From the NCBI RefSeq assembly GCF_014697625.1, contig NZ_JACJSG010000057.1:1-46408 (forward strand): DNA of 46,408 nucleotides, read 5' to 3'. This document shows positions 16,737 to 26,054 of this stretch, one piece after another (position 1 is the stretch's first letter; each line of letters begins with the position of its first letter). Both the position numbers and the translations under genes were made by a program. Source of the stretch: Anabaena azotica FACHB-119 (GTDB taxonomy: Bacteria; Cyanobacteriota; Cyanobacteriia; Cyanobacteriales; Nostocaceae). The notes under the pieces are model-generated. The model ran no database searches. It saw only the letters and a list, made by a program, of their open reading frames with translations, and was not told the DNA's origin.

Positions 16737-18551
16737 TTATTTACTTCTTCGTTCTGGAAGTAACTCCCTATATTCCCAATTTCCGCGTCTACCCAACTCT
16801 TGGATAATATTGTCAGCAATTTGTTTGGCTTTGACACTGCTACTTTTAATCAATTTACTAAGAATAGTCTTAGTTTCATTCTGCCAGCCATACCTACTCC
16901 ACCCAGGTTTGTCTTTTTTAATCATTAGTTCAAAACATTCGGCTGTTAATTCTGGCATTGAATCAGCAAGTAAAACTAGACGGTCAAGTATCAGGAAATC
17001 AGGCTCTACTTTCCCAACTAAATCAATAATCTCCTTGAGTTGTGTCAGTGACCAAAAGTCATCTAGCTTCCCAGATCCAAACCACCAGCCAAAAGCAGTA
17101 AGTTCAGTGGCGTAAGAACTAATTCCAGTAGAATTACGAGCTATTTCAAGACGCTTTTCCCAAAGCAATTGCAGTGTACTAAGAATTTGTGGATCGACCT
17201 CATTCTGTGTGTTCTTAAGGCTTCTACCTACAAATTCAATACCATAACCACGCAATTGATCAGAAGCTAACTCAAAAAATCTTGTTAGTAATCCTCCTGC
17301 ATCATCCAAATTCAATTTTCCACGCCAGTAGAAAGTCATCAAGTGTTCAATAAGATTTTCATTAATAACTGTTAGTCGTTGTTCTTCAATCTCGGTGGAA
17401 TTTAACTGTTCAACTCTATAGCTATATTCCTCATATAGTAAATCAAAAATATTATTATAGGTGTCGCAATAAGTAATGTAACTTTCCCAAGCTACAAGTC
17501 GTAAATTACCGTAACTTTCATCTTGTGTAAAAATTTTTGCTACGCTTTGATTTGCCCAAAGCGGATCTAGTAAAACCAGCCAAGGAAACCACTGACCATA
17601 TACTGAGCGGATTGCCAACGAAGGCTCTTGCTCTAAGTTGAGATGCTCATCAAGTACCTGTCGGACTTCTGGCATTTCATCAAAACCTCGCTGCAACTGC
17701 TCTGCACTCTCAGGTAGTTGTTCAAAGTGGCGACGAACCCAAAGAGCATAGCGCACAACTGTGTGCATTGCTTCCCCTCGAACGGTATTAATTGCCAGAT
17801 TACTATAATCATGATTTGAGCTATGGTAGCCCATTTCTCTTTCTGGGGTTGGGTCTGGATGTTGAGTTAAAAGTCTGAGGATGTCCCAAACCTGATTACG
17901 AAAATCAAAGGGAATTGCTATTGCATTAACTCTCAATACAACTCCAATTAAATCTACCACTGTTCGGCAAGGTTCAAGCCAATTGTTGTTAGGTTCATCA
18001 TAAAATGCTTGGTTTTCGTTCAATTCTTCAGATTTCTCAGCTATCCAGTTGCAAAGACTTAGAACCGATGTCCAATTAAACTCTTCTATTTGTCCCTGTT
18101 GTGAGTGATTATTTAAGGCTTGACGCAAACCCCTAAGCAGATGCGACAGATATGTTGGGTGTAGGCCTTGAAATTGAGAAGCTGCTTGTGCATAACGCTG
18201 AGGATTTTTTTCAGCTATTCTTGCCAGAGCATCTCCTAGTCCTGAGCGCGAGGGTTCGTCAAATTCCCAATAATTTGTAGAGTTTGGCTGCCAAGTTTTC
18301 AGAAAGTCAACTAACTCTTCAATACTCAGAGATTCCAATTCCAAGTCAGATTTTGGACTTACTAAACCTACAGATATAGCAATACCAAGTCTTTTAGGAG
18401 AAACATCAGAAATTTCAATATCACCAAACTCATTAACTAACTGGTTATAGCGTTCTTGCCAATGTGTCGAAAGACTATCTTTTATTACTGTCAATTTTTT
18501 CAACTGCCAGCGTCTCATCCATTCAGCTTTTTTTCTTGGTCTTCTAGCCAA
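16737..18551 (-). CDS. Large alpha-helical repeat protein, C-terminal part
   Basis: 604 residues, predicted all-helical, no catalytic motif seen. Segments such as INTVRGEAMHTVVRYALWVR, EMPEVRQVLDEHL and IRSVYGQWFPWLVLLDPLW are characteristic of a family of very large bacterial proteins that usually carry this part fused behind the segment encoded at 18515-19702. The two overlap by 37 bp around a run of seven A; with one more A the frames fuse as DQEKKAEWMRRW. It may therefore be the second half of one protein of about 1000 residues. Such proteins often sit in defence neighbourhoods; I infer but cannot show a defence role. Confidence 0.7.
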   Translation of the reverse strand: MARRPRKKAEWMRRWQLKKLTVIKDSLSTHWQERYNQLVNEFGDIEISDVSPKRLGIAISVGLVSPKSDLELESLSIEELVDFLKTWQPNSTNYWEFDEPSRSGLGDALARIAEKNPQRYAQAASQFQGLHPTYLSHLLRGLRQALNNHSQQGQIEEFNWTSVLSLCNWIAEKSEELNENQAFYDEPNNNWLEPCRTVVDLIGVVLRVNAIAIPFDFRNQVWDILRLLTQHPDPTPEREMGYHSSNHDYSNLAINTVRGEAMHTVVRYALWVRRHFEQLPESAEQLQRGFDEMPEVRQVLDEHLNLEQEPSLAIRSVYGQWFPWLVLLDPLWANQSVAKIFTQDESYGNLRLVAWESYITYCDTYNNIFDLLYEEYSYRVEQLNSTEIEEQRLTVINENLIEHLMTFYWRGKLNLDDAGGLLTRFFELASDQLRGYGIEFVGRSLKNTQNEVDPQILSTLQLLWEKRLEIARNSTGISSYATELTAFGWWFGSGKLDDFWSLTQLKEIIDLVGKVEPDFLILDRLVLLADSMPELTAECFELMIKKDKPGWSRYGWQNETKTILSKLIKSSSVKAKQIADNIIQELGRRGNWEYRELLPERRSK

Positions 18552-19702
18552 GAGTAGTCAATTTGTGGGTTTTCTATCCAACCTAGAATCTGCTCTTGTT
18601 TCTCTACAGGAAGTTGAGCAAAATTATCTTTGAGTAAGTGTACATACTCATAATCTTCGTAAGTATTACTATTTGTAAAACGGTTATGATCAGCCAACTT
18701 TTCAATAAGCAAATTGTAGTCTACATTTTGATACTTACGAATTAAGTAAAGGGCAATGCGATGAAAAACTCGCCAACGGCGTTCTTCTAATAGCGAAACA
18801 ATATCTCTTATTTTAGTATTATCTTCTTCTAAAATTTGCTCTGCTGTATCCTTTACTGCTGTTATTAAAATTTTCCTAACTTCTAAATGAGAGTAATTTT
18901 CATCAGATTCCTCAATATCATACAGCCAGTAATGTGAGCCATCTTCCCAGATAGGTAAGCTGGTTTCTCGTTGTTCGCGTTTTCCATCAGATTGGGAATA
19001 ATTAATAGCATCAAGTAGCAGAAAATTCAACATTATCAAAACATCAATTTTGTCGTTTTTTGCTACTTTTACTAATTCTGCCACACATTTTTTAATAATT
19101 CGTTCATAGTTCCAATTGTCAAAGCGGATTTGTGGTTTAGGTGAGAGAATATAAACTCTATTTTCAGCTTTTTGTTCATTGAAAAAATTAGAATCTGGCA
19201 TAACTTCAAATAAGCTTCGAGCCAGGTCTAAAGCTTTTTTAAAGTGACCTCCCTTAGCAAGATGTACTATAAGAGCAGCAACTTTCTTTGGAAGTGGAGA
19301 TGATGAGTATGTTTTTTCTATCCATGTTTTTACTTTCTTAACCAGTTGCACTGCTTCTTGTGAAGGCATCTGAAGTGCAGCATCAACAAAATCTTCATAA
19401 ACACGAGGATTATCACTTTCTATTTTAAGTGCAATTTTTAGAACTTCTTTTGACTTGTGTTTAGCCATCTGTGCTAGATAGCGAGACTCAGCCCACATTG
19501 GGAACGTTATAGTGCCTAGAATCCTATCCTCAACAATTGACGGAGGATTTTGAAAAAAACCTTTGTTTTTTAATGGCTCAATCCACTCTGGATTTTGCAG
19601 ATGGTTGAAAAAATAATTGCGCTGCTGAGGATGAATGAGCTTTGCTATCGCTTTGTCAATCTGTTGAGGAGTTGGCTTCTTCCAGGATGTCATCGATTTC
19701 AT
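18515..19702 (-). CDS. Large alpha-helical repeat protein, N-terminal part
   Basis: 395 residues. The opening (QQRNYFFNHLQNPEWIEPLK, then GFFQNPPS and WAESRYLAQMA) is a signature I associate with the region of large STAND/HEAT-type bacterial proteins that follows the effector or NTPase domain. The rest is TPR/HEAT-like. No P-loop is visible, so it is not itself an NTPase. It overlaps the upstream gene by 47 bp and the downstream one by 37 bp. The stop at 18515 comes from a frame loss at the A7 run (18528-18534), so the natural protein probably continues into the next ORF. Confidence 0.7.
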   Translation of the reverse strand: MKSMTSWKKPTPQQIDKAIAKLIHPQQRNYFFNHLQNPEWIEPLKNKGFFQNPPSIVEDRILGTITFPMWAESRYLAQMAKHKSKEVLKIALKIESDNPRVYEDFVDAALQMPSQEAVQLVKKVKTWIEKTYSSSPLPKKVAALIVHLAKGGHFKKALDLARSLFEVMPDSNFFNEQKAENRVYILSPKPQIRFDNWNYERIIKKCVAELVKVAKNDKIDVLIMLNFLLLDAINYSQSDGKREQRETSLPIWEDGSHYWLYDIEESDENYSHLEVRKILITAVKDTAEQILEEDNTKIRDIVSLLEERRWRVFHRIALYLIRKYQNVDYNLLIEKLADHNRFTNSNTYEDYEYVHLLKDNFAQLPVEKQEQILGWIENPQIDYSWLEDQEKKLNG

Positions 19703-20399
19703 CTGTAGTTTTATAAAAACTTTGAGCCAGTGTACTCATAACCTGCTCAAATAATTGAAAGTGATAAAGGAGACTTTGCTCATTATAGTTTGCCTCCACT
19801 GTCCCGTTGTCATAGGCTTTTCCCACAAACCATTTTGTCAGATTCTTCCACTGGTTAACTAAAGGAAGTAATGAGTATTGAGATAATTGATTTTCAGGAA
19901 CACATTTCTTAAAAAAAAGCTCTACTCTGTGATTAATTTCGTCACTGGTTTTTACATGATCCTTAATTAAGTTTGCAATTTCAATAAACACAGGGCGAGT
20001 TATGCTTATGTCTGGAGAAGAAGAAGGTAAATCAGCATGAGAATTTATTCCAGATTCTGGAAATACCCCATCTATAGAAAGACCTTGTTCTTTCCATATT
20101 TTAGCCAATTGCTCCATTCTCTCTACATAACTAAATCTTCCACCATCTTTTTTTCCCACTTTAACTTCAACTAATTGATTACAAATTTCCCGAACACAGT
20201 GACTAATCAGCCTAACTCTACCAGGAATACTGATTTCAAAAATTAAACAGACTGAACTTTCATAGAGTTCTGCTAGAGAGGGAGCTTGTTCGTGTAGCCA
20301 GGATTGTATTTCTCTACGGGTAGCTGTCCAGTGTCCTGGGGTAGTTGGAGGTATATTATTTTCTAAGTCAGCTTGAGGCTCTTTACCATTTAATTCCAC
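19656..20399 (-). CDS. First protein of the putative defence-like operon
   Basis: 247 residues. The segment TRREIQSWLHEQAPSLAELYESS followed by PGRVRLISHCVREICNQL suggests a conserved helical domain with RHxxREI-type residues; the C-terminal half is also helical. No enzyme motif recognised. It is the first gene of a minus-strand operon with overlapping stop and start (47 bp). The operon is inserted directly after the first copy of the replication-like gene. Function unknown; a sensor or regulator of the larger partner is possible. Confidence 0.65.
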   Translation of the reverse strand: MELNGKEPQADLENNIPPTTPGHWTATRREIQSWLHEQAPSLAELYESSVCLIFEISIPGRVRLISHCVREICNQLVEVKVGKKDGGRFSYVERMEQLAKIWKEQGLSIDGVFPESGINSHADLPSSSPDISITRPVFIEIANLIKDHVKTSDEINHRVELFFKKCVPENQLSQYSLLPLVNQWKNLTKWFVGKAYDNGTVEANYNEQSLLYHFQLFEQVMSTLAQSFYKTTDEIDDILEEANSSTD

Positions 20400-20565
20400 A
20401 ACTTATGGACTGATATGCTAATTTTTCACTTAAAAGTTAGTGTAGTAAAATTATACTCTATGCTGATTCACTGTCTTTGAACTGATTCGTAAAGAAAATC
20501 TAAAAGACTTCTAGGTGAGTAGGAATGGACTTTAAGCTAGAACCAGTTAGATAACTGTATTAAAA
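20400..20565. other. AT-rich upstream region of the putative defence-like operon
   Basis: No gene seen. It should contain the promoter of the minus-strand operon starting at 20399. No clear operator or repeat is visible. Confidence 0.5.
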
Positions 20566-20751
20566 ATGACAAGTCTGTCAGAGATAGCCGATCCCCAACG
20601 CAAACCTTACCAAGCGCGACCTAAGTGATTCGGAGTGAGAGGTATTGAAACCGCTCATACCCGCGTTAAAGGATTTGTCCATCCCGTGGAAGTAGATTTT
20701 CGGCAGATTCTCAAGTGTAAAATTAGCTTTTTAGATGGCTGCTTAAACTAA
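20566..20751 (+). pseudogene. Small gene with an internal TGA
   Basis: ATG at 20566 opens MTSLSEIADPQRKPYQARPK, then a TGA at 20626-20628, then the same frame continues FGVRGIETAHTRVKGFVHPV to a TAA at 20749. Good codon usage on both sides of one stop suggests a Trp codon (TGG) turned into TGA. The protein family is not recognised. It is probably a remnant left between mobile cargo. Confidence 0.45.
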
Positions 20752-20918
20752 AGAATACCCGAAGTATTAATTAATGCCAATACTTTGAGTTAGGAATCAA
20801 AACATAAACAGTCAAGCGACCCCGAAAGCTCACTTGAGGAATTTACTCTCATCATGGTAAGACTCGCTTCAACTTCAACCCACAGCCAGCCGCCGCGCCT
20901 GTGTCTGTATTACCGCCC

Positions 20919-21075
20919 GTGGTATCCCATGAGCTTGTCCACTTGCTGCACCGCAATCATGGTGATGGTTCTGGGATGTTTCATGCGTGATGCCGGACTG
21001 GAGGATGCGGAAAGGGCAACTGGAATCGTGGGAGGCGCGGAGGTGAAAGAGGATTGGGTTGCTCTCGGTTGGAGC
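20919..21075 (+). repeat. Dispersed repeat, copy A
   Basis: A stretch centred on CACCGCAATCATGGTGATGG and continuing to GGAATCGTGGGAGGCGCGG is repeated with changes at 40064-40230 and, shorter, at 41286-41364. The upstream part translates as PPVVSHELVHLLHRNHGDG, so it may be the decayed end of a gene. All three copies lie next to accessory genes. Confidence 0.55.
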
Positions 21076-21087
21076 GATCGCTGCCTG

Positions 21088-21485
21088 AGCTACAAGATAA
21101 ATCAGTACAGCCCAGTCAGCAAGAGGTTTAGGAGGTATTACAGCAGCTACCCGAAATCCCCTGTACCCCTCAGTTCCGGCTAAACGGGGAGATTCAGCGT
21201 ACAGTTAGGCGGTATTGGGCGAATGTGCCGGGTGCGATCGCCTATCTCAAAGAGGCAGTACGGACTTGGAAGGGGGTCAAATCACCGGAAGCTGTGTTTG
21301 TATCTGCTTGCAAAGAAGGGAGGAAGCCGGAGGTGCAGCAGGCTAAGTCGGGTGCGATCGCGTGGTTTGAGTGGGCTAGGAAGGAGAGGATTGTGATTGC
21401 GATGTCGGGTGAGGTCGTGTATACGCCGGATGGTGAAGCGGTGGCATTAACGGAAATGATGCGGCGGTATCCGGTGGGGGAGTAG
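21088..21485 (+). pseudogene. 3' fragment of the replication-like gene
   Basis: From ACAAGATAAATCAGTACAGC onward the sequence is homologous to the last 390 bp of the gene at 15637-16692, including PGAIAYLKEAVRTWKGVKSP and the end VALTEMMRRYPVGE. The first part has frameshifts; the last 86 codons are open. The whole 5' part of the gene is missing. It lies about 260 bp beyond the 3' end of the cyanobactin cluster, as the full copy does beyond the defence-like operon. Confidence 0.85.
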
Positions 21486-21596
21486 ATTTTTGCATCTGTC
21501 CAAAATTTTGAAATGGTCGGTTGAGTTATGTGATCGGCTAAAGAGGTAAGGCTAGAGCCTGGCGCTTTTATACATTTTACTGAAAGCTATGTTGAG

Positions 21597-21628
21597 TGCG
21601 TAGGCGTAGCCTGCCGCAGGCATCGCCT
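21597..21628. repeat. Short palindromic dispersed repeat
   Basis: GCGTAGGCGTAGCCTGCCGC followed by AGGCATCGCC is a typical short palindromic repeat scattered in Nostoc-like genomes. It lies between the replication-gene fragment and the end of patG and may help end patG transcription. Confidence 0.5.
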
Positions 21629-21746
21629 GACTTTAGGGTACAGCATTGTCACTTGTTTTTGCCCAACTTCAAAAAATCGCGTTGCTCCCGCGATTGTATC
21701 TTCGGTAGGCTGATGGTCATCTGTTGTCAATAGATCGCTAACTCTT

Positions 21747-24700
21747 TTACTTGGGTACTGACCAACTCTTAACTGATCCAAGTGTCACAGGAATTCGATC
21801 TGACACATCGATCGTAAATAGAAAAACCTTATAAGCACGATGGCTGTTTTCTGGATCGAAGAACTTGAGTTTCACATCCCAGCAGTCACTATTTAATCGG
21901 CAAAAAACACTTTTCTCAACTTTGAGCGAATCTAATTGCCGCCCGGAGGAGATCGCTTTAGCAAAACTCGAAACGGCTTGAAAAATATTAGTAGCTGCAA
22001 AGTTTAAGGCACGATCACGTGAAGTTTGCCCCAAATTATGGAGGTCGTAATAAACCCGATTCAAGAAGTTAGTGAGGGAGCGACGCATATTTTCTTCTAT
22101 TTCCCCTGTCAGTTCTGTTACTATTGCCAGCGCAGCATTTACTAAGGAATTAACTTTCCAACCATACATACCACGCACGTTAGTGATGGTAATAATCGGT
22201 ACAACTTGCCCGGAAAATAGTTCGACTGTGCGATTAGTACGTTGGGCGGGAATGCTGACTCGCTCGACAAATTCGTCGCTGTCTAGCGGTTCAATTTGTC
22301 CGTTTAGCATCAACAGTAACATTTCATAAATTTCGGCAGCAAAAGGTTCTTTGGGTTCGAGGGCATAAATCGGTCTTTGCTCCATATTCAAAGTCCAAAT
22401 TAAAGAGCGTCCTTCATTCGGGTTTCGATCTAAGTAATTCACTATTTGACGGATATCGTAGGGATTGGCAGGAACCAGAATACCTCTGCCATCATCCACA
22501 GGTGGCATGAGTTGTTTGAAGGAATCACGACGAGCTTCGCTGCCAAAATCGTAACCAAGGCTGCCAAGAGCGTAAACATGATCGGAGTGATCTCTACTAG
22601 GAGTAACGCCAGTTAGTGTAAAAGGAGAAGCAGGGATCATTGATGCTGTTGATGGCGTTACTGTGAAGGATTGAGCCATTACTTCTTCAGCACTAAAGTG
22701 TTGAGGCTGAAAACTCTCTGAGAACAATCCTACTCTATTACCAACATTTTCAACTTGGGTAATGCAACCGCTTGCTAGGGAAATAGTCTCAGAAGCTTGC
22801 CCAAATAGCAAATTTATCACCCCTGGTAGATTCACAAAACCCCTCAGACAGCGTTCCGGTTCTTCTACTTCCTCTGGGTTACAAGGAATCGCTGTATTCA
22901 GCAGGGCAGTGCGGATAGCTTCGGCATCAATTGGCTGACCTTGTTGCAGTTGCAAGCTCATCAGCAACGCACAAATACCCGTCATTACCGGAGCTGCACA
23001 ACTAGTACCTTTGTTGCGTTTGGGTTCTTCGGTACCAGGTTGAGCGCCCAGGATATTTTCACCGGGAGCCATAATGCCTTCTATTTGGTAGTTGCCACCC
23101 CAATTACTAAATTTAAATGGTTTCCCTTCATCCTTGATGGCACCTACAGCTAAGGTTCCCGGTAATACTGCTGGAATGCACCAACACTCGCCTTTGTTGT
23201 TGCCTGCTGGAGCTACAATTAAAATATTGTTGTCCTGGCATTTTTTAACTGCACGAGCTAGTAAATCCTGGACTTCTCCTGTTTGGGTAGGGCGACAGGC
23301 TGCACAATGGATGATGTTTGCGCCTAATTCCAAGGCAAGCTCAAAGGCGCGAGTTAAGTTGAGAATAGAGATAAATTCATCGTTGTCACCTGTGGTGCTG
23401 AGAGGGATATTAATGACGCGGCAATTGGGGGCAATACCTGGAGATGGGGTGTTTTCCTGTCCGGCAATGGTACTAGTGATATGGGTGGCGTGGTGGTCGC
23501 CAGGAATACGATTGAGAATTGCTTCGGGGAAAGTGGCTTTGAGTTTTTCTTCTTTTTCTTCAGTCTTAAAGTCACTGTTATTAATATTTCGGTAGGTGGC
23601 ATAAGCTGTTGGGGAAATTGGTTCTGGGGTCTGATGCCAGTAAGGGAAGACCTTGGAAATGTTACCCCCTTGGAAGCAAACCAGTTCGTGGTCGGGATTA
23701 CCATCAAGAATCACAATCGTGATGCGTGGATCACCCAGGGTTTGATTGCGGAGGTTGGTAAGACCGGGAATGCGTTCGTCCAAGTCGTGGGGATGTAGTG
23801 CAGTGGGGGTTTTTTGAGAGCTAGTTACTGCAGCGCTAGAAGACATAGTTGCAGGTCTAACAATCATAGCAGGAGCGAAAACGGTATCCGTAAGCTCCGA
23901 AGTGGTAATTGCATTCAGGGCATCTTGGCGAGGGAGTGAACCAAGAATAAACTCCCCAACAGAGGATTCTTCGATGTAGTCAAGACCAGTGACTTGGGCG
24001 AAGCGCTCACTGTTCCCTGCTCCCAATCCACAAGGGGCAAGCCTCATATTTGTTGCCACTAAATACAGGTTTTGGTAGAGTACACCGACGTGTTTGAGTA
24101 CTAGGGCATAGGCTAGAGAGCGGTATTTCCAAAAAAGTCGCCCAAAGCGGGCAGTGATGACCAGTAAAACTTGGGGTATTCCTTGTTCGCCGCTAGCTTG
24201 ATGGGCATCAGTAATCAAGGCCAATTTGTCGCCACTGTGATCTATAAGTTGCTCTAGCTGGTGATTGAGAGGGTCGTAATGATATAAGCCGATTTCCAAC
24301 CCTTCACAATGACGTACTATAGGATATATTTCTAATTCATACATCCCACCACCACTGGGATAGGGACGAAGGCTCAGTTCCCCCAGATTAAATTCAACTT
24401 CGTCAAATTTCTCGTCTAATGTGTATGTGTCTTTGATGCGGGCGCTGCGATAGAGCAACTCGCTCAGTTGTTCTAAAGTGATGGGATGGGTTTCGTCGTA
24501 TTCCCGAACGGATTGCCGCATTTCTATTGCTTCCGTTAAGGTGCGATCTCTCTGCATGACAATCTCTAAATTAGGACGGGGAAGGGGTACAATTTTGTCG
24601 CTCATTGGTGGTTTCACTACCGGAAATTGGGGCAGCTTGTCAATAAACTGCTCAATGCCATCAGTTGGATAATCGTGACGACCGAGGCGACTGCGACTGT

Positions 24701-25085
24701 GGAATAGGAGATTGTGAAAATCCCATAGTTGCAGTAAAAGTGATTCGGGTGAGATTGTTAAGAAGTTCGTAGTCCATAATAGATGCACAAACTGCTGAAT
24801 AATTTCAGGTGATAAATCTGGAAAGATATTCAGTGCTGCTACAGGTTGGGGTTGAGCTAGACAGGCAATCAAAGCACTAGCCTGCCAGTTTAATAGCGTA
24901 ACTCGGAATTTAGATAGAGGTGACTCTAGTATCATTACGCCTTCGTGTTGGCGTTGGTAAGCAAAGCGAGATAGACTAACGGCTACTTGGTTCCAATCGG
25001 GTTCTAGTAAATTTAACTCTGGAGCTTCCACCATCGATGTAGCAATCGCTAATTTCTTTACTTCTAAATTTTCAGAACTTAACAT
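21747..25085 (-). CDS. patG: Cyanobactin oxidase / macrocyclising protease (PatG-like)
   Basis: Bifunctional maturation enzyme. The N-terminal half (about 165-390) is a SagB/ThcOx-type FMN oxidase (TEAIEMRQSVREYDE, PSGGGMYELEIYP, APCGLGAGNSERFA) that turns azolines into azoles. The subtilisin-like domain has Asp 461 (VILDGN), His 532 (HATHITSTIAG), oxyanion Asn near 629 (APAGNN) and Ser 695 (GTSCAAP); in PatG this domain removes the follower and joins core ends into a ring. The C-terminal domain (from about 830) is shared with the PatA-like protein of this cluster. It is 1112 residues against about 1190 in PatG. Last gene of the cluster, 66 bp after patF. Confidence 0.93.
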   Translation of the reverse strand: MLSSENLEVKKLAIATSMVEAPELNLLEPDWNQVAVSLSRFAYQRQHEGVMILESPLSKFRVTLLNWQASALIACLAQPQPVAALNIFPDLSPEIIQQFVHLLWTTNFLTISPESLLLQLWDFHNLLFHSRSRLGRHDYPTDGIEQFIDKLPQFPVVKPPMSDKIVPLPRPNLEIVMQRDRTLTEAIEMRQSVREYDETHPITLEQLSELLYRSARIKDTYTLDEKFDEVEFNLGELSLRPYPSGGGMYELEIYPIVRHCEGLEIGLYHYDPLNHQLEQLIDHSGDKLALITDAHQASGEQGIPQVLLVITARFGRLFWKYRSLAYALVLKHVGVLYQNLYLVATNMRLAPCGLGAGNSERFAQVTGLDYIEESSVGEFILGSLPRQDALNAITTSELTDTVFAPAMIVRPATMSSSAAVTSSQKTPTALHPHDLDERIPGLTNLRNQTLGDPRITIVILDGNPDHELVCFQGGNISKVFPYWHQTPEPISPTAYATYRNINNSDFKTEEKEEKLKATFPEAILNRIPGDHHATHITSTIAGQENTPSPGIAPNCRVINIPLSTTGDNDEFISILNLTRAFELALELGANIIHCAACRPTQTGEVQDLLARAVKKCQDNNILIVAPAGNNKGECWCIPAVLPGTLAVGAIKDEGKPFKFSNWGGNYQIEGIMAPGENILGAQPGTEEPKRNKGTSCAAPVMTGICALLMSLQLQQGQPIDAEAIRTALLNTAIPCNPEEVEEPERCLRGFVNLPGVINLLFGQASETISLASGCITQVENVGNRVGLFSESFQPQHFSAEEVMAQSFTVTPSTASMIPASPFTLTGVTPSRDHSDHVYALGSLGYDFGSEARRDSFKQLMPPVDDGRGILVPANPYDIRQIVNYLDRNPNEGRSLIWTLNMEQRPIYALEPKEPFAAEIYEMLLLMLNGQIEPLDSDEFVERVSIPAQRTNRTVELFSGQVVPIITITNVRGMYGWKVNSLVNAALAIVTELTGEIEENMRRSLTNFLNRVYYDLHNLGQTSRDRALNFAATNIFQAVSSFAKAISSGRQLDSLKVEKSVFCRLNSDCWDVKLKFFDPENSHRAYKVFLFTIDVSDRIPVTLGSVKSWSVPK

Positions 25086-25151
25086 AATACTTTTATTTAA
25101 GGTGAAAAGAAAATGCCTTTTATCTAATCTACATTTTTGGGGTGTAAATAA

Positions 25152-26054
25152 TTAAATAGCAAAATACTTGTGATAATATAGCCTAATATTATCAATTCGA
25201 GGTTTTTCTAGTTCTTTTTGCTCTACACCAACCCACATATATTGGCGTGTAAATTGTTGCTGGTAGAAATTATTAACTTTGTAAGCCATATCATTAAGTT
25301 TAAAATAGTTTTGCAAATCTTTTTTATGCTTGAGACGATAATATAATATTGGATGAGGATTTACTTTAGATAAGCCAATATAGAATATATCTGATACTAG
25401 AAGTGGCTGTAAAACAGCAGATGAAAATCGGTTTCTCAGATAGTTTTGTATGTAGTAACTTTTAAGTTCTGCCTCATTAAGTGCTGCATAAATTTCTACT
25501 TCAGTCCGACCATCTAAATAATAGTCAAATCCAATTAAAAAGGCTTTTTGGAGTAAAAATGGATCTATGTCTGCCAAGTTACCTTTATCAGCAGCTAAGA
25601 CCTTCTTAATTTCTTTTTGATAGTCATTTATGCCAATGTGCATCTTCAAGCTAGATTCACAAATATTAGTTCGTAAGTCAATTCCTGCTGTCAATTCTGT
25701 CATTTTGCTATAATCAAAATCATTTCCTATAAAATTTCGCAATAAATCATAGTTGAGATTAACTCCCACTTGATTTTCAACTTGATTAAAAAAATTGATA
25801 GTTTTTGATAAACATTCTTGCCATTGTTGAACTGGATTTTGAAAAAATAGCAGAAACCGTGAGGCTAGTAATTTATCGACTTCAACTTTGCAAGATGCTT
25901 CAATAGTTAAATTACTTTTAACTCCTACAACAAATTCTTCAAAAAGTTTTAAAGGAAAGATGGGTTCTACATCAAAAGCATCTTGATGAGTACGAATGAA
26001 CTGAAGCGGTTGTTCCGGCGATAAACTGTGTTGAGTAACAGAAGTTCGCGTCAT
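25152..26054 (-). CDS. patF: Cyanobactin prenyltransferase-family protein (PatF/TruF-like)
   Basis: 300 residues, the length of PatF/TruF/LynF proteins. Recognisable family features are the N-terminal EPIFPLKLFEEFV, the central AGIDLRTNICESSLKMHIGI, FLIGFDYYLDGRTEVEIYA, and the C-terminal VNPHPILYYRL. Family members add dimethylallyl groups to Tyr, Trp, Ser or Thr of the cyclic peptide, but some (PatF itself) appear inactive. Predicted cores here offer Tyr (precursor 3), Trp (1 and 2), Ser and Thr. Located between the third precursor and patG, as in known clusters. Confidence 0.88.
   Translation of the reverse strand: MTRTSVTQHSLSPEQPLQFIRTHQDAFDVEPIFPLKLFEEFVVGVKSNLTIEASCKVEVDKLLASRFLLFFQNPVQQWQECLSKTINFFNQVENQVGVNLNYDLLRNFIGNDFDYSKMTELTAGIDLRTNICESSLKMHIGINDYQKEIKKVLAADKGNLADIDPFLLQKAFLIGFDYYLDGRTEVEIYAALNEAELKSYYIQNYLRNRFSSAVLQPLLVSDIFYIGLSKVNPHPILYYRLKHKKDLQNYFKLNDMAYKVNNFYQQQFTRQYMWVGVEQKELEKPRIDNIRLYYHKYFAI

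Noticed and set aside
20854..21183. 109-codon plus-strand ORF
   Set aside because: It crosses from dispersed repeat A into the replication-gene fragment and changes homology in the middle; a chance fusion.
21587..21781. 64-codon minus-strand ORF after patG
   Set aside because: It contains a palindromic dispersed repeat and overlaps the end of patG; no start signal.
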